A stretch of DNA of 14,863 nt. It comes from DATGLE01 sp035294325. GTDB lineage: Bacteria > Chloroflexota > Ktedonobacteria > Ktedonobacterales > Ktedonobacteraceae. Positions within the stretch are counted from its first letter, which is position 1; every line of letters starts with the position of its first letter. A program made the position numbers and the translations under genes. The stretch lies in NCBI GenBank assembly GCA_035294325.1, contig DATGLE010000161.1:1-14863 (forward strand), in the 5' to 3' direction. This document shows positions 1-7,143 of this stretch, in pieces. Under the pieces are notes generated by a model that was not told the DNA's origin, did no database searches, and was given only the letters and a program-made list of their open reading frames with translations.

Positions 1-2
1 CT

Positions 3-86
3 CAACAGTTCCAACGCACGTTGCCCGCTGTGGCAATCCTCTTCCGCCTGTTCGAACCTCAAGAGAAGGAAAGCCAGAATGTTTGA
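3..86 (+). CDS. Possible C-terminal tail of an upstream gene, cut by the window edge
   Basis: An open frame entering from the left edge gives 27 codons and ends in TGA at 84-86. Its tail includes the stretch AVAILFRLFEPQEKE, an amphipathic helix followed by charged residues, as at the end of many small regulators. The stop overlaps the start codon of the hydrolase fragment at 79 by a few bases, a spacing common for co-transcribed genes, and the hydrolase ribosome binding site (about 63-72) would lie inside this tail. Too little is present to name a family. The frame could be open by chance. Confidence 0.3.
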   Translation, partial: QQFQRTLPAVAILFRLFEPQEKESQNV

Positions 87-129
87 TCCATCTCTATTTG
101 CCTATGACCGGCAGGCCCCGCTGAATCTC
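79..129 (+). pseudogene. 5' fragment of an alpha/beta hydrolase gene (N-terminal ~17 codons)
   Basis: An ATG at 79, preceded by the purine-rich AGAAGGAAAG, begins the peptide MFDPSLFAYDRQAPLNL. This resembles the opening of dienelactone-hydrolase-like alpha/beta hydrolases, which often begin with a phrase of the type F-x-Y-D-x-x-A-P-L. After about position 129 the frame loses that resemblance and stops at 172-174 after 31 codons. The matching 3' part of such a gene, same strand, lies at about 2470-3033. The two are therefore read as halves of one gene whose middle (roughly 100 codons by family length) has been replaced by the phosphotransferase and transposase segment. The match is from memory of the family and covers few residues, so the assignment is moderate. 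The right boundary is approximate. Confidence 0.5.
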
Positions 130-245
130 TCGCTCCTTGCCAAGCCCACGACATGCGCAATGAGTTGGTTGTAAAAGTTCATGTTGCTCAGAAGGCAGTT
201 TCATGTCATACTGAAGAAAAACTCAAGAGAACGTTGAGGGAACGC

Positions 246-1268
246 ATGGACATCTCAAATCTGTGGAAGGCCTGGCCCGTCTCTGGCCCATGGCGCCTTT
301 CCCCTTTGCTCGGTGGCACGAACAATCTGATGTGGCGTGCTGATGCAGCCGATGGTCAATCCTACGTGTTACGTCTTTCTCCCGACCTGGACCGCGCCCC
401 TCGTATGCGCTATGAAGCCCAGCTTCTCCAGGCGCTGGAAGACAAAGAGCCTCCCTTTTGCCTTCCGGTGCCATTGAAGACGATCAGCGGAGATATCCTG
501 GTGTCTTTTGAGTACGAACAAGGAACTGAGGCAATTGCAACCCTATCGCCCTTGCTCTCTGGCAATCTCCACGACCGTCCCCCTGAGCGCCATGATGTGC
601 TAAGCGCCTCACACGCGGCATTGACCCTGGCCTGGTTGGATACGGCGCTGGCAACGCTTCCTGACATCACGTCTTCGGATGGCTACACCCCACTTCCCAC
701 CTTTGGGGAATTTGCCCACTGGCATCCATTGGTCCCCGATCCGCTTGCTGTTGTGGAGCGCCTACCAGCCGACCGCGAGCAGGCCAACCAGCTTCGTGCT
801 TTTTTCACTGAGGTGATCGAGAGCGTGTCCGGCTTGTATGCCACACTTCCCCAACAGGTCATTCACCGAGACTACGATCCCAGCAATCTTCTCATGGATC
901 AGCAGCAGGTCACCGCCGTGTTAGACTTTGAGTTTGCTGGTAGAGATCTTCGCGTCCTGGAACTGGGTGTCGCGCTCAGCTGGTGGCCGGTCCATTTATT
1001 TGGGACGGGACAAGAATGGGGGCTGATCGATGTGTTTGGATCAGCGTATACCCGTCAGATGGCTCTCAGCGAAGAGGAATTGCTCGCGCTCCCGGCAGTC
1101 TTCCGGCTTCGTGACGCCACCTCCCTGGTTCACCGGACGGGCCGTTACCTCGCCGGGATGGAGACGGAGGCTCGCATGCAGCGCCGGGTGGAGCATTCGC
1201 TCTGGCGCGAAGCATGGTTGTCCACGAATCAACATACCCTGCTTGACTATGCCCTGGCCTGGACCTGA
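246..1268 (+). CDS. Phosphotransferase of the APH / homoserine-kinase-like family
   Basis: The 340-residue protein has the eukaryotic-kinase-like fold of PF01636. The N-lobe carries a Gly-rich stretch (LLGGTNNLMWR, about residue 22) and a likely ATP-contacting region around YVLRLS. The catalytic loop is VIHRDYDPSNLL with Asp209 as presumed base and Asn214, and the metal-binding DFE follows at 227-229. Such enzymes transfer phosphate from ATP to a hydroxyl of a small molecule (aminoglycoside, homoserine, choline, sugar). The acceptor cannot be told from sequence. The frame is open back to 153, but ATG at 246 is preferred because GAGGGA sits just upstream and homology-like sequence begins there. 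The gene lies inside a split hydrolase gene, 28 bases from the end of a convergent transposase remnant, so it may have been acquired as cargo. All key motifs look intact. Confidence 0.85.
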   Translation: MDISNLWKAWPVSGPWRLSPLLGGTNNLMWRADAADGQSYVLRLSPDLDRAPRMRYEAQLLQALEDKEPPFCLPVPLKTISGDILVSFEYEQGTEAIATLSPLLSGNLHDRPPERHDVLSASHAALTLAWLDTALATLPDITSSDGYTPLPTFGEFAHWHPLVPDPLAVVERLPADREQANQLRAFFTEVIESVSGLYATLPQQVIHRDYDPSNLLMDQQQVTAVLDFEFAGRDLRVLELGVALSWWPVHLFGTGQEWGLIDVFGSAYTRQMALSEEELLALPAVFRLRDATSLVHRTGRYLAGMETEARMQRRVEHSLWREAWLSTNQHTLLDYALAWT

Positions 1269-1296
1269 GTCGGCTTTCTTGCAGACTGAGGATGCG

Positions 1297-2457
1297 TTAG
1301 GTGATGGTCAGGCCGAGGAAGGTCGCCAGGCGCTCTGGAAGCCCGAACAGGGTGAGCGTGATCCGCTCCGCTGCTTCCGTTCGAGCGTTGCGAGCCAGTC
1401 TCTCGTCCCATGACAGGCGGTAATGCGCCCGCTGGGCCCGAGAGATCGTCGGAGGTGAAGAAGCAGCGGTTCTGGGGAGAACCGGCTCCATCTGGACCTC
1501 CAGCCGTTGGCGATGCAGACGCAGGCAGGCGTGTCGCTGGTGCCGTCGGTGCCAATCTCGCCACAGGAGCGGAGCCGATCCCACTGCCAGGGGATGGAGG
1601 AGGACGCTGACCTGGCGCGGTTTGTCTGTTGCGCTGCCGTTCCATTGGCACTGCTCGCGTAACGGGCACGGACGGCAACTGCGAATGCTGGCCCCATACA
1701 CCACGCGCAGGCTGCCATCGGCTTCTCGGCGGTGTTCATGCGGCAGGAGCGCGCTTCCAGCGGGACAATGCAGTGTCCCATCCGGTTGGAGGGGAAAGTC
1801 AGTGCCGGTAAAGCGACCAGCTTTCCAGGACATCGCGGTGGCAGGAGGAGCATACCCCGAGGGGGGAGGAGAGGCTGGAGGTGTGGGCTCGTTCTGCGAT
1901 GGAAGAGCAGGCGCAAATTCCGTCGTGCGCACCGGTGAAGTCAGCAACTGGTGCCCCAATTCGAGGCGGATATTCCAGGTCCACTGGCTCATGATCTGCC
2001 AGGCTTCTTGTCCCCAAGCTGAATGGCTGCACCAGCGGTCTGGCTCAAGCTCCTGGTCTTCGTCTTCCAGGGCCGTTTCAAAGGCCCCGCGATGCAGGTA
2101 GAGAGACACCACATCGGAGGCGGTGAAAGCGCTTTGGGGCAGATTGGTCAAGAAGAGTTCATAGACGACGCCGTCCCGGACGATCCCAACCTGCCGCTTC
2201 TTTTTCTTCTTCGTTGGGGCGGGATGCGTCGCCACAATAACGCGCACGAGAGGACCGTTCTCGGAGAGGCGCTGATCTGGGCAGTCATAGAGCGCGCGGC
2301 AGAGCCCGCTTTCTGGGCTGGAGAGGTGCTGATCGGCGGGCAAGTGCAAGCGAGCCTGGATGTCAACGAGATCGAGAAGTTTGTAGTCTTTGCCGCGCTG
2401 TGCCTGGACTCCCCCTATCGCCGTCCTCGTCCTGCCCGGCAGAATCAGTCGCGCCAA
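1297..2457 (-). pseudogene. IS4-superfamily DDE transposase remnant, N-terminal part missing
   Basis: About 386 codons remain on the minus strand, ending in TAA at 1297-1299. The stretch YLHRGAFE near residues 121-128 fits the Y-x2-R-x3-E signature of IS4-type transposases and would supply the third acidic catalytic residue. Further on come a Cys-containing segment (CPAGSALL, then CRPCPLREQC) and a basic C-terminus with AQRAHYRLSWDERLARNA, a style I associate with transposases abundant in Ktedonobacteria. The N-terminal half that should hold the first two catalytic Asp residues is absent: the frame leaves transposase-like sequence near 2457, where the hydrolase remnant begins on the other strand. 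A run of five lysines (codons at about 2197-2211) is read through in frame. The only start available is a TTG at the truncated edge. I saw no terminal inverted repeats or target duplication. The element is judged immobile. Confidence 0.82.
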
Positions 2458-2469
2458 CCGCCCCCGGCG

Positions 2470-3033
2470 GAACTCCAGTGGATCGTCGATATGCGGCGCG
2501 GCGTCGATCTCTTGCTAGAGCACTGTGGAATAGCCCCTGACCGCCTGGGCTATGTGGGGCACAGCTTTAGTGCCAGCTACGGAGGGACGCTGGCCGGCAT
2601 TGAGCACCGTCTGCGCGCCTTTGTCCTGATGGCTGGCTGGTATGCAGTTTCCGAGTTGATGCGCACCTCTTCGCACCCTGCCCTTGTCGAGCAGCGCAAG
2701 CGCATCGCCCCGGAGGTCTTAAATGCTTACCTCACGGCCATCGCCCCCCTCGATGCCCGCTATTATATCGGGCACGCCGCACCGGCATCGCTCCTGTTTC
2801 AGTACGCGCGCCAGGATCCCTTTGTGACTGTCGAGGAGGGAGAGCGCTACTTTGAGCTGGCAAACGAGCCGAAGGAGATCCGCTGGTATGAGGGCTGCGG
2901 CCATGAGTTGAGCGCTCAGACATGTGTAGACCGGGCCATCTGGCTTTGTGAGAAGCTGCACCTGGACCCGCCTGCACAGGAGATCCTCAAGCTGTTGGAG
3001 CAAGTCCCCGCACCGGTACCACTGGAGCAGTGA
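2470..3033 (+). pseudogene. 3' part of an alpha/beta hydrolase gene (dienelactone-hydrolase-like)
   Basis: From about codon LQWIVDMRRGVDLLL onward the plus strand encodes the C-terminal ~186 residues of an alpha/beta hydrolase. The nucleophile elbow is YVGHSFSASYGG (Ser codon 2563-2565), followed by RQDPFV (Asp codon 2815-2817) and GCGHEL (His codon 2902-2904), giving a full Ser-Asp-His triad. The usual G-x-S-x-G elbow here is G-H-S-F-S, so its last Gly is Ser. The N-terminal beta strands are missing. The frame is open upstream to 2023, but that part is antisense to the transposase remnant and not hydrolase-like. No convincing ribosome binding site precedes the internal ATG near 2490. The likely missing 5' end is at 79-129. 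Any product is expected to be inactive. Confidence 0.72.
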
Positions 3034-3232
3034 GCGGGCATAATGGAGTAAGTTTTCACCCCCTTCATGTCGCGCTCCTCTGGAACGATGGACCTGATAT
3101 CTACTCTACGATGCCGGTCTATGGTCCGTACTGTGTGTATCTTATGCGCGCTACTCATTTGAGCCTGTAGCTGCTCCCTGATTCGCCAGGCTCTCTTCCG
3201 TTCTATTAGCGGGGATGGTATAGTAGTGACGT

Positions 3233-3241
3233 TGGTATGAT
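3233..3241 (+). promoter_or_regulatory. Candidate extended -10 promoter for the two-component genes
   Basis: TGGTATGAT combines a TG-n extension with a -10 hexamer one base away from TATAAT. It lies about 45 bases before the GTG start of the response regulator, which would leave a leader of roughly 40 bases containing the ribosome binding site. No good -35 box is visible, as is usual for extended -10 promoters. The rest of the 253-base gap (3034-3286) shows no gene or strong hairpin. Confidence 0.3.
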
Positions 3242-3286
3242 GAACTGTTGGCAGGACGAACCGGAGCGAAGAAAGGCGAGGGCAAC

Positions 3287-3919
3287 GTGACGATTCGCAT
3301 TGTGATCGCGGACGATCACAAGGTTGTGCGCCAGGGACTACGCCTCTTTCTGCATGTGGACCCGGAACTTGCGGTTGTCGGCGAGGCGGGCAACGGTGCG
3401 GAGGCGCTGGCCCTGGCCCGTGAGCTGCGCCCCGATGTGGTGCTGATGGATGTGCTTATGCCCGTGATGGACGGCATCGCGGCTACCGAGGCAATTCGCC
3501 GCGAACTGCCCGATACGGAGGTCCTGGCGTTAACCAGCGTGCTCGGGGATTCGCCGGTCATCGAGGTTATGCGCGCCGGAGCGATTGGCTACCTGCTCAA
3601 AGATGTCGATGGCGACGAACTGTGCAGGGCTATTCATGCCGCCGCCGCTGGCAAGGTGCAGCTCGCGCCCGAGGCCGCGGCATTTCTGCTGCGCGAACTA
3701 CGCACCACGGATCAGGTCGAGCCGCTTACCGCGCGCGAAACCGAGGTGTTGCGCCTGCTCGGTCAGGGACAGTCGAACCGCGAAATCGCCCGCTCCTTGC
3801 ATCTCAAGGAAGAGACGGTCAAGACGCACGTAAGCAAGATACTCTCCAAATTAGGTGTGCGCAGCCGCACCCAGGCGGCTATTTACGCGCTTCGTAGTGG
3901 TTTGCTCACTCATAAATAA
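3287..3919 (+). CDS. Two-component response regulator, NarL/FixJ (LuxR) family
   Basis: This 210-residue protein has the standard receiver plus LuxR-type helix-turn-helix layout. In the receiver, the acidic pair Asp9-Asp10, the phospho-acceptor Asp55 (LMDVLMP), Thr83 and Lys105 are all in place. The output domain (about 142-205) has LTARETEVLRLL and the recognition-helix region EETVKTHVSKILSKLGV. It would bind DNA as a dimer when phosphorylated. Start choice: the GTG at 3287 is preferred over an in-frame TTG at 3248 because the domain begins directly after it and GGCGAGGG lies just upstream. The sensor kinase gene follows on the same strand and is the probable partner. The downstream importer and enzyme genes are plausible targets; that is inferred from position only. 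Confidence 0.95.
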   Translation: MTIRIVIADDHKVVRQGLRLFLHVDPELAVVGEAGNGAEALALARELRPDVVLMDVLMPVMDGIAATEAIRRELPDTEVLALTSVLGDSPVIEVMRAGAIGYLLKDVDGDELCRAIHAAAAGKVQLAPEAAAFLLRELRTTDQVEPLTARETEVLRLLGQGQSNREIARSLHLKEETVKTHVSKILSKLGVRSRTQAAIYALRSGLLTHK

Positions 3920-3985
3920 CTGTTCTCTAATAACATTAGTGGAGTTAAACAAACGCCATGTGCAATGACTGCTGGCAGCTCACCG

Positions 3986-4004
3986 CTGCGCGGTTCGCCC
4001 GCAG
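3986..4004 (+). terminator. UUCG-loop hairpin between regulator and kinase genes (weak terminator or attenuator)
   Basis: CTGCG-(C)-GG-TTCG-CC-CGCAG folds into a 7-bp stem with one bulged C and a TTCG tetraloop closed by G-C. The pyrimidine-rich ACTTCTTCTC follows, which is a poor U-tract. A second perfect hairpin, TGCGCC-ACA-GGCGCA at 4022-4036, lies shortly after. Together they could reduce read-through from the regulator into the kinase gene. A possible TGGTAAACT extended -10 (4058-4066) just before the kinase gene is weaker still. Confidence 0.35.
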
Positions 4005-4088
4005 ACTTCTTCTCCCGGGGCTGCGCCACAGGCGCACAAAAACATGCACATTGGTTATGGTAAACTGCCATTAGCAGGGAGGATTTAC

Positions 4089-5681
4089 ATGAGCATGCCC
4101 GGTCCTGACAATGCGTTGGAAGCTCTCAGCGCCGCCAGTTTACAGCCAACGACTGGCGCGCACGCGTTTCGCCTTGAGAGCCTTGATTCGGCGCTGCTGG
4201 CTTCGGTGCTGGAGGCGTCGCTCGATGGCTTCCTGCTCTTTAATAGCGACCTGCGCTGCTTCTCCGCTAACCGCGCGGCATGTGACCTTCTTGGCCTTCC
4301 TCTGGAGACTATTCGGGGTAAACATATCTTCGAGCTTTGCGCGGGCGGAAATCATGAGGCGCGACTGCTGGCGCAGACGGATCGCTGGTCCTCGATGATC
4401 GTGCGTCCCAACGGCGAGAGGCGCGAGGTCGAGTGCATGCAGGTGTTGATCGAGCAGGGAGGGGATGCGCAGTACGTCGTGATGATGCGCGATGTCACCA
4501 ATGTGCGGCAGGCGCTGCGCGAAGTGACGATTTTGAAGCAACTAACCACCGGCATCACCTATTCCGATTCGCTGGAGTCAATACTGGCGAAGCTGGCCCG
4601 CGATGTCGTCCAGATGCTTGGTATCCCGGCCTGCTTTATCACTCTGGTCAGCGGGTCCCCGCCCCAGTTTCGCGTGCTCAGCGACTATGGCCTCCCCTCC
4701 GGCTTTACTGCCACGATGAAAGATCTGGCGCAGGTGGGCGCGCGACTGCCCACGCTCTATGCTTTCCAGGAAAACCGCGTCGTCCTGCACAACTTCCCGC
4801 CAACCGATGCCTTCTATACCCGTCTTTTCCCGCAGAAGCGCTGGTCGTCCGAGGCCGATGCCCTGCTGCGTCACTTTCTCGATCTGCGCCTGCAATTTTC
4901 CGGGGGTAATATCGTCTCCGTTCCCCTGCTTTATAATGGTACCGCTCTCGGTGTCTTCAATGCCTACTACCCCCTGACCTCGCCGCCCGATATCGCGGAT
5001 CTGAGCCTCTTCACCTCGATTGCCGAACTTACGGCTGTCACCATTCACAACGCGCGACTCTTCATGGCGGCTCAGGATAGGGCCGCGCTGGAAGAGCGGC
5101 AGCGATTGGCGCGCGAACTGCATGATTCGGTTTCGCAGCAGATTTACGGCATTACTCTGGGCGTACAGTCGGCGCGCCACTTCATCGAGACCGATCCGCC
5201 TTATGCGGTGGAATCGCTGGATTATGCTCTCTCCCTGTCAAGGGCTTGCCAGGCGGATATGCGCGCCCTGCTCTTTATGCTGCATCCAGAGGCGCTGGAG
5301 TCTGCCGGGCTGGTCGAGGCTCTGATGCGCCACGTCTCGGCCCTGGGCACGCGGCACGGCCTTGCCGTCGAGGTCCATTTCTGTGCGGAGCCACCGCTTG
5401 CACTCGATGCGAAGGAGGCGCTTTATCGCATCGCGCAGGAAGCGCTCTACAATATCGTCAAACATGCCCACGCGCGGCATGTCATGCTGCGCCTGGCTGA
5501 AATGGCCGGAAAAGTGATTCTGGAGATCGAAGACGACGGAACAGGCTTTAATCCGGCAGAAGCTTTCCCCGGCCACCTGGGCCTGCGTTCAATGCGCGAG
5601 CGCGCCCAGCGACTCGGTGGAACCCTGGAAATCAAGAGCGCACCGGGGGGGACATGTGTGCATGTCGCGCTGCCAGCGTAA
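4089..5681 (+). CDS. Sensor histidine kinase with PAS, GAF and HisKA_3/HATPase domains
   Basis: The 530-residue protein begins with a PAS domain (about 25-140, ending MMRDVTNVRQAL), followed by a GAF domain (about 150-330) and a NarX/DegS-type transmitter. The phospho-acceptor is His345 in RLARELHDSVSQQ. The ATPase has an N box with Asn455 (EALYNIVKHAHA), a G1 box DDGTGF (482-487) and a G2 box GHLGLRSMRERA. No membrane span is evident, so the kinase is probably cytoplasmic and senses a soluble ligand, redox state or gas through PAS/GAF. ATG at 4089 is preferred to the one at 4044 because GGGAGG sits six to seven bases before it. It should phosphorylate the regulator encoded just upstream. HisKA_3 kinases pair with NarL/FixJ regulators, which supports the pairing. 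The signal cannot be named. Confidence 0.95.
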   Translation: MSMPGPDNALEALSAASLQPTTGAHAFRLESLDSALLASVLEASLDGFLLFNSDLRCFSANRAACDLLGLPLETIRGKHIFELCAGGNHEARLLAQTDRWSSMIVRPNGERREVECMQVLIEQGGDAQYVVMMRDVTNVRQALREVTILKQLTTGITYSDSLESILAKLARDVVQMLGIPACFITLVSGSPPQFRVLSDYGLPSGFTATMKDLAQVGARLPTLYAFQENRVVLHNFPPTDAFYTRLFPQKRWSSEADALLRHFLDLRLQFSGGNIVSVPLLYNGTALGVFNAYYPLTSPPDIADLSLFTSIAELTAVTIHNARLFMAAQDRAALEERQRLARELHDSVSQQIYGITLGVQSARHFIETDPPYAVESLDYALSLSRACQADMRALLFMLHPEALESAGLVEALMRHVSALGTRHGLAVEVHFCAEPPLALDAKEALYRIAQEALYNIVKHAHARHVMLRLAEMAGKVILEIEDDGTGFNPAEAFPGHLGLRSMRERAQRLGGTLEIKSAPGGTCVHVALPA

Positions 5682-5683
5682 CA

Positions 5684-5754
5684 TCTCATCCCTGAGCGCC
5701 ATTATGTCATCCTGAATGGCAAAGTGTCATCCTGAGCGCGAGCGAAGGATGACA
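5684..5754. repeat. Three phased TSTCATCC units, the last forming an inverted repeat
   Basis: Variants of TGTCATCCTGA occur at 5684 (TCTCATCCCTGA), 5705 and 5725, spaced 21 and 20 bases. The third is followed by its inverse: TGTCATCCT at 5725-5733 pairs with AGGATGACA at 5746-5754 across a 12-base loop. The layout resembles dispersed intergenic palindromes with TGTCATCCTGAGCG arms found in many bacterial genomes. It could form a hairpin at the end of the kinase transcript or serve as a phased protein site ahead of the importer genes. No coding potential is seen. Confidence 0.5.
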
Positions 5755-5783
5755 GCCTGAAGCCGTAAGTTTACGCCTATGGT

Positions 5784-5807
5784 GGTCTCCCCCAAAAGGG
5801 GGAGGCC
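5784..5807 (+). terminator. Strong GC hairpin without U-tract after the kinase gene
   Basis: GGTCTCCCCC-AAAA-GGGGGAGGCC forms a 10-bp stem (one T-G wobble) with an AAAA loop. No T-run follows (GCTATCCCTC), so it is not a textbook intrinsic terminator. It may still end or stabilise the kinase transcript and so separate it from the importer genes, whose first start codon is about 55 bases on. Confidence 0.4.
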
Positions 5808-5861
5808 GCTATCCCTCTAAAGTGAGCGCCAAAAACATATCCTTTCTGGGATGTAGAATGG

Positions 5862-7004
5862 ATGCTTCTATGGTATATCCTGGATATGGATGCAAGGTTT
5901 CCAGATCAACGAAAAGATCAACCCTCACCCGCTCCTGGCGCTGCGGAGAACCCTGATGTTTCTACCGTCGTAATTGAGGATCTCGATTCCGCCAGTCGGG
6001 CCGTGAGCGTCGGCGCTAACGTACCCTCCGCGCGTTCGCTGCTGCCTGCCAGCCTGCGGGCCGTGACCTCGCGCGACTACATCGGTGTGCTGATCGCTAC
6101 TGTGATGCTGACGCTTGGCATCGGTATCCTTCACCCCGATTTTCTGGCTTTCAGCCAGATCATGGACATTCTCAGCCAGGCTGCCTTCGTCGCCATCCTG
6201 GCCTGTGGCATGGCTTTCCTGCTCTCGATGCGCGAACTGGATCTCTCGGTTGGCTCGATCTATGGGCTGACCTCTATGTGCGCGGCATTATTGATCCATG
6301 CGGGCATGCCCTCCTGGTTTGGCGCGCTCACCGGGCTGGTGATCGGTGCGCTGCTCGGCCTGACCAACGCGCTGCTGATCCAGATCTTTCGCCTGCCGTC
6401 GATTATCGCGACCCTGGCGACGCTCTCGATCTATCGCGGGCTGGTGTACGCGCTGAGCAATGGCAAGCAGGTTGTCTCTCTCCCTCTGACCGATCCCTTC
6501 GCGGTCTTCGTTGGCGGCTCGCTCTTTGGCGTCCCCACCAATGTCTGGGTAATGGTAGTCGTGGTGGCCCTGTTCACAGTTATTTTAAACACCACGCCTT
6601 TTGGTTACAGGGTGCGCTCAATCGGCTCCAATCCAGAGGCCGCGCAGTTCAGCGGGCTGCCGATACGCCAGGTGCGATTGATCGCGTTTGTGCTGATGGG
6701 CGCGCTGGGGGGGCTGGCTGGCATGCTCTCCCTGGGCTATTTTGGCTCGTCGGATCCCAACCTGGGCGTCGGTTATGAACTGCTGGCGATTGCCGCCGCG
6801 ATCATTGGCGGCACTCCCTTGCGTGGGGGCAAGGCGACGATTATTGGTGCCGCGCTCGGCTCTATTCTGCTCGGCGTTGTCGCCAGCGGCCTTGCATATT
6901 TTAATGTGCCGATCAACTGGACCGACTTCGCGACAGGTGTGGTAATTCTGCTCGCAGTCGCGCTCGATAGCACGCTGCGCCGCGCGCGCTGGCCCCACCG
7001 CTGA
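5862..7004 (+). CDS. ABC importer permease, RbsC/AraH-like (sugar-type)
   Basis: This 380-residue membrane protein is of the BPD_transp_2 type used for ribose, xylose, autoinducer-2 and related compounds. After a hydrophilic, weakly conserved N-terminus of about 65 residues come eight to ten hydrophobic segments. The family phrase ELDLSVGSIYGLT follows the second, and the cytoplasmic EAA-like loop GSNPEAAQFSGLPIRQVR, which docks on the ATPase, lies near residue 255. It would form a homodimeric channel with the ATPase encoded at 8259-9773. Start is uncertain: ATG 5862 and ATG 5886 are both possible and neither has a clear ribosome binding site. The extra N-terminal stretch is longer than usual for RbsC (about 320 residues). 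Being first in the importer cluster, ahead of the binding-protein gene, is an uncommon order. Confidence 0.93.
   Translation: MLLWYILDMDARFPDQRKDQPSPAPGAAENPDVSTVVIEDLDSASRAVSVGANVPSARSLLPASLRAVTSRDYIGVLIATVMLTLGIGILHPDFLAFSQIMDILSQAAFVAILACGMAFLLSMRELDLSVGSIYGLTSMCAALLIHAGMPSWFGALTGLVIGALLGLTNALLIQIFRLPSIIATLATLSIYRGLVYALSNGKQVVSLPLTDPFAVFVGGSLFGVPTNVWVMVVVVALFTVILNTTPFGYRVRSIGSNPEAAQFSGLPIRQVRLIAFVLMGALGGLAGMLSLGYFGSSDPNLGVGYELLAIAAAIIGGTPLRGGKATIIGAALGSILLGVVASGLAYFNVPINWTDFATGVVILLAVALDSTLRRARWPHR
5875..5887. promoter_or_regulatory. Short palindrome overlapping the permease start region (possible operator)
   Basis: ATATCC-T-GGATAT is a perfect 6-bp-arm inverted repeat overlapping the second candidate start codon (5886). 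A related half site, CATATCC, lies near 5836-5842, followed by an imperfect inverse (GGGATGT). A repressor or the adjacent regulator could bind here. A palindrome of this size may also be chance. Confidence 0.22.
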
Positions 7005-7010
7005 CACACA

Positions 7011-7028
7011 AGGCTCGCTTACGAGCCT
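7011..7028 (+). terminator. Small hairpin after the permease gene
   Basis: AGGCTCG-CTTA-CGAGCCT is a perfect 7-bp stem with a 4-base loop starting six bases after the permease stop. It lacks a following T-run. It may act as a 3'-end stabiliser or weak terminator together with the larger hairpin at 7050-7086. Confidence 0.4.
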
Positions 7029-7049
7029 CAATACTCACAGTGGTCAGTA

Positions 7050-7086
7050 TGTGGCATGCGCGTGGATTCGCCACGCGCATGCCACA
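7050..7086 (+). promoter_or_regulatory. Perfect 16-bp hairpin in the leader of the binding-protein gene
   Basis: The arm at 7050-7065 (TGTGGCATGCGCGTGG) is perfectly complementary to 7071-7086, with the 5-base loop ATTCG. It lies 57 bases before the start codon at 7144 and is not followed by a T-run. In ABC operons, strong hairpins between membrane and binding-protein genes can block exonucleases or cause partial termination, adjusting the ratio of binding protein to permease. That role is inferred here. It could also be a dispersed palindromic repeat. The 139-base gap holds no other supported feature. Confidence 0.6.
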
Positions 7087-7143
7087 CCCCTCACCTGGTG
7101 CGATGAAGTCGCGATGCGTGTTGCATTCATTGAGGAGGAATCT

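Noticed and set aside
153..245. Longer N-terminus for the phosphotransferase
   Set aside because: The extra 31 residues are not family-like and the first ATG lacks a ribosome binding site, whereas ATG 246 has GAGGGA close upstream.
1269..1296. Terminal inverted repeat of the IS remnant
   Set aside because: This short stretch should hold the IS end, but no matching inverse is visible at 2450-2475, as expected if the other end was deleted.
1308..1916. 202-codon minus-strand frame overlapping the transposase remnant in another phase
   Set aside because: The transposase-like sequence (YREK-type motif, Cys segment, C-terminus) is continuous in the other frame, so this is a shadow and not evidence of a frameshift.
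4578..5180. 200-codon minus-strand open frame opposite the sensor kinase
   Set aside because: Shadow of the GAF and HisKA_3 coding sequence; no domain seen.
7051..7143. Longer N-terminus for the substrate-binding protein
   Set aside because: It would translate through the perfect hairpin and bury the lipoprotein signal; ATG 7144 has a strong GAGGAGG site and a proper signal peptide.
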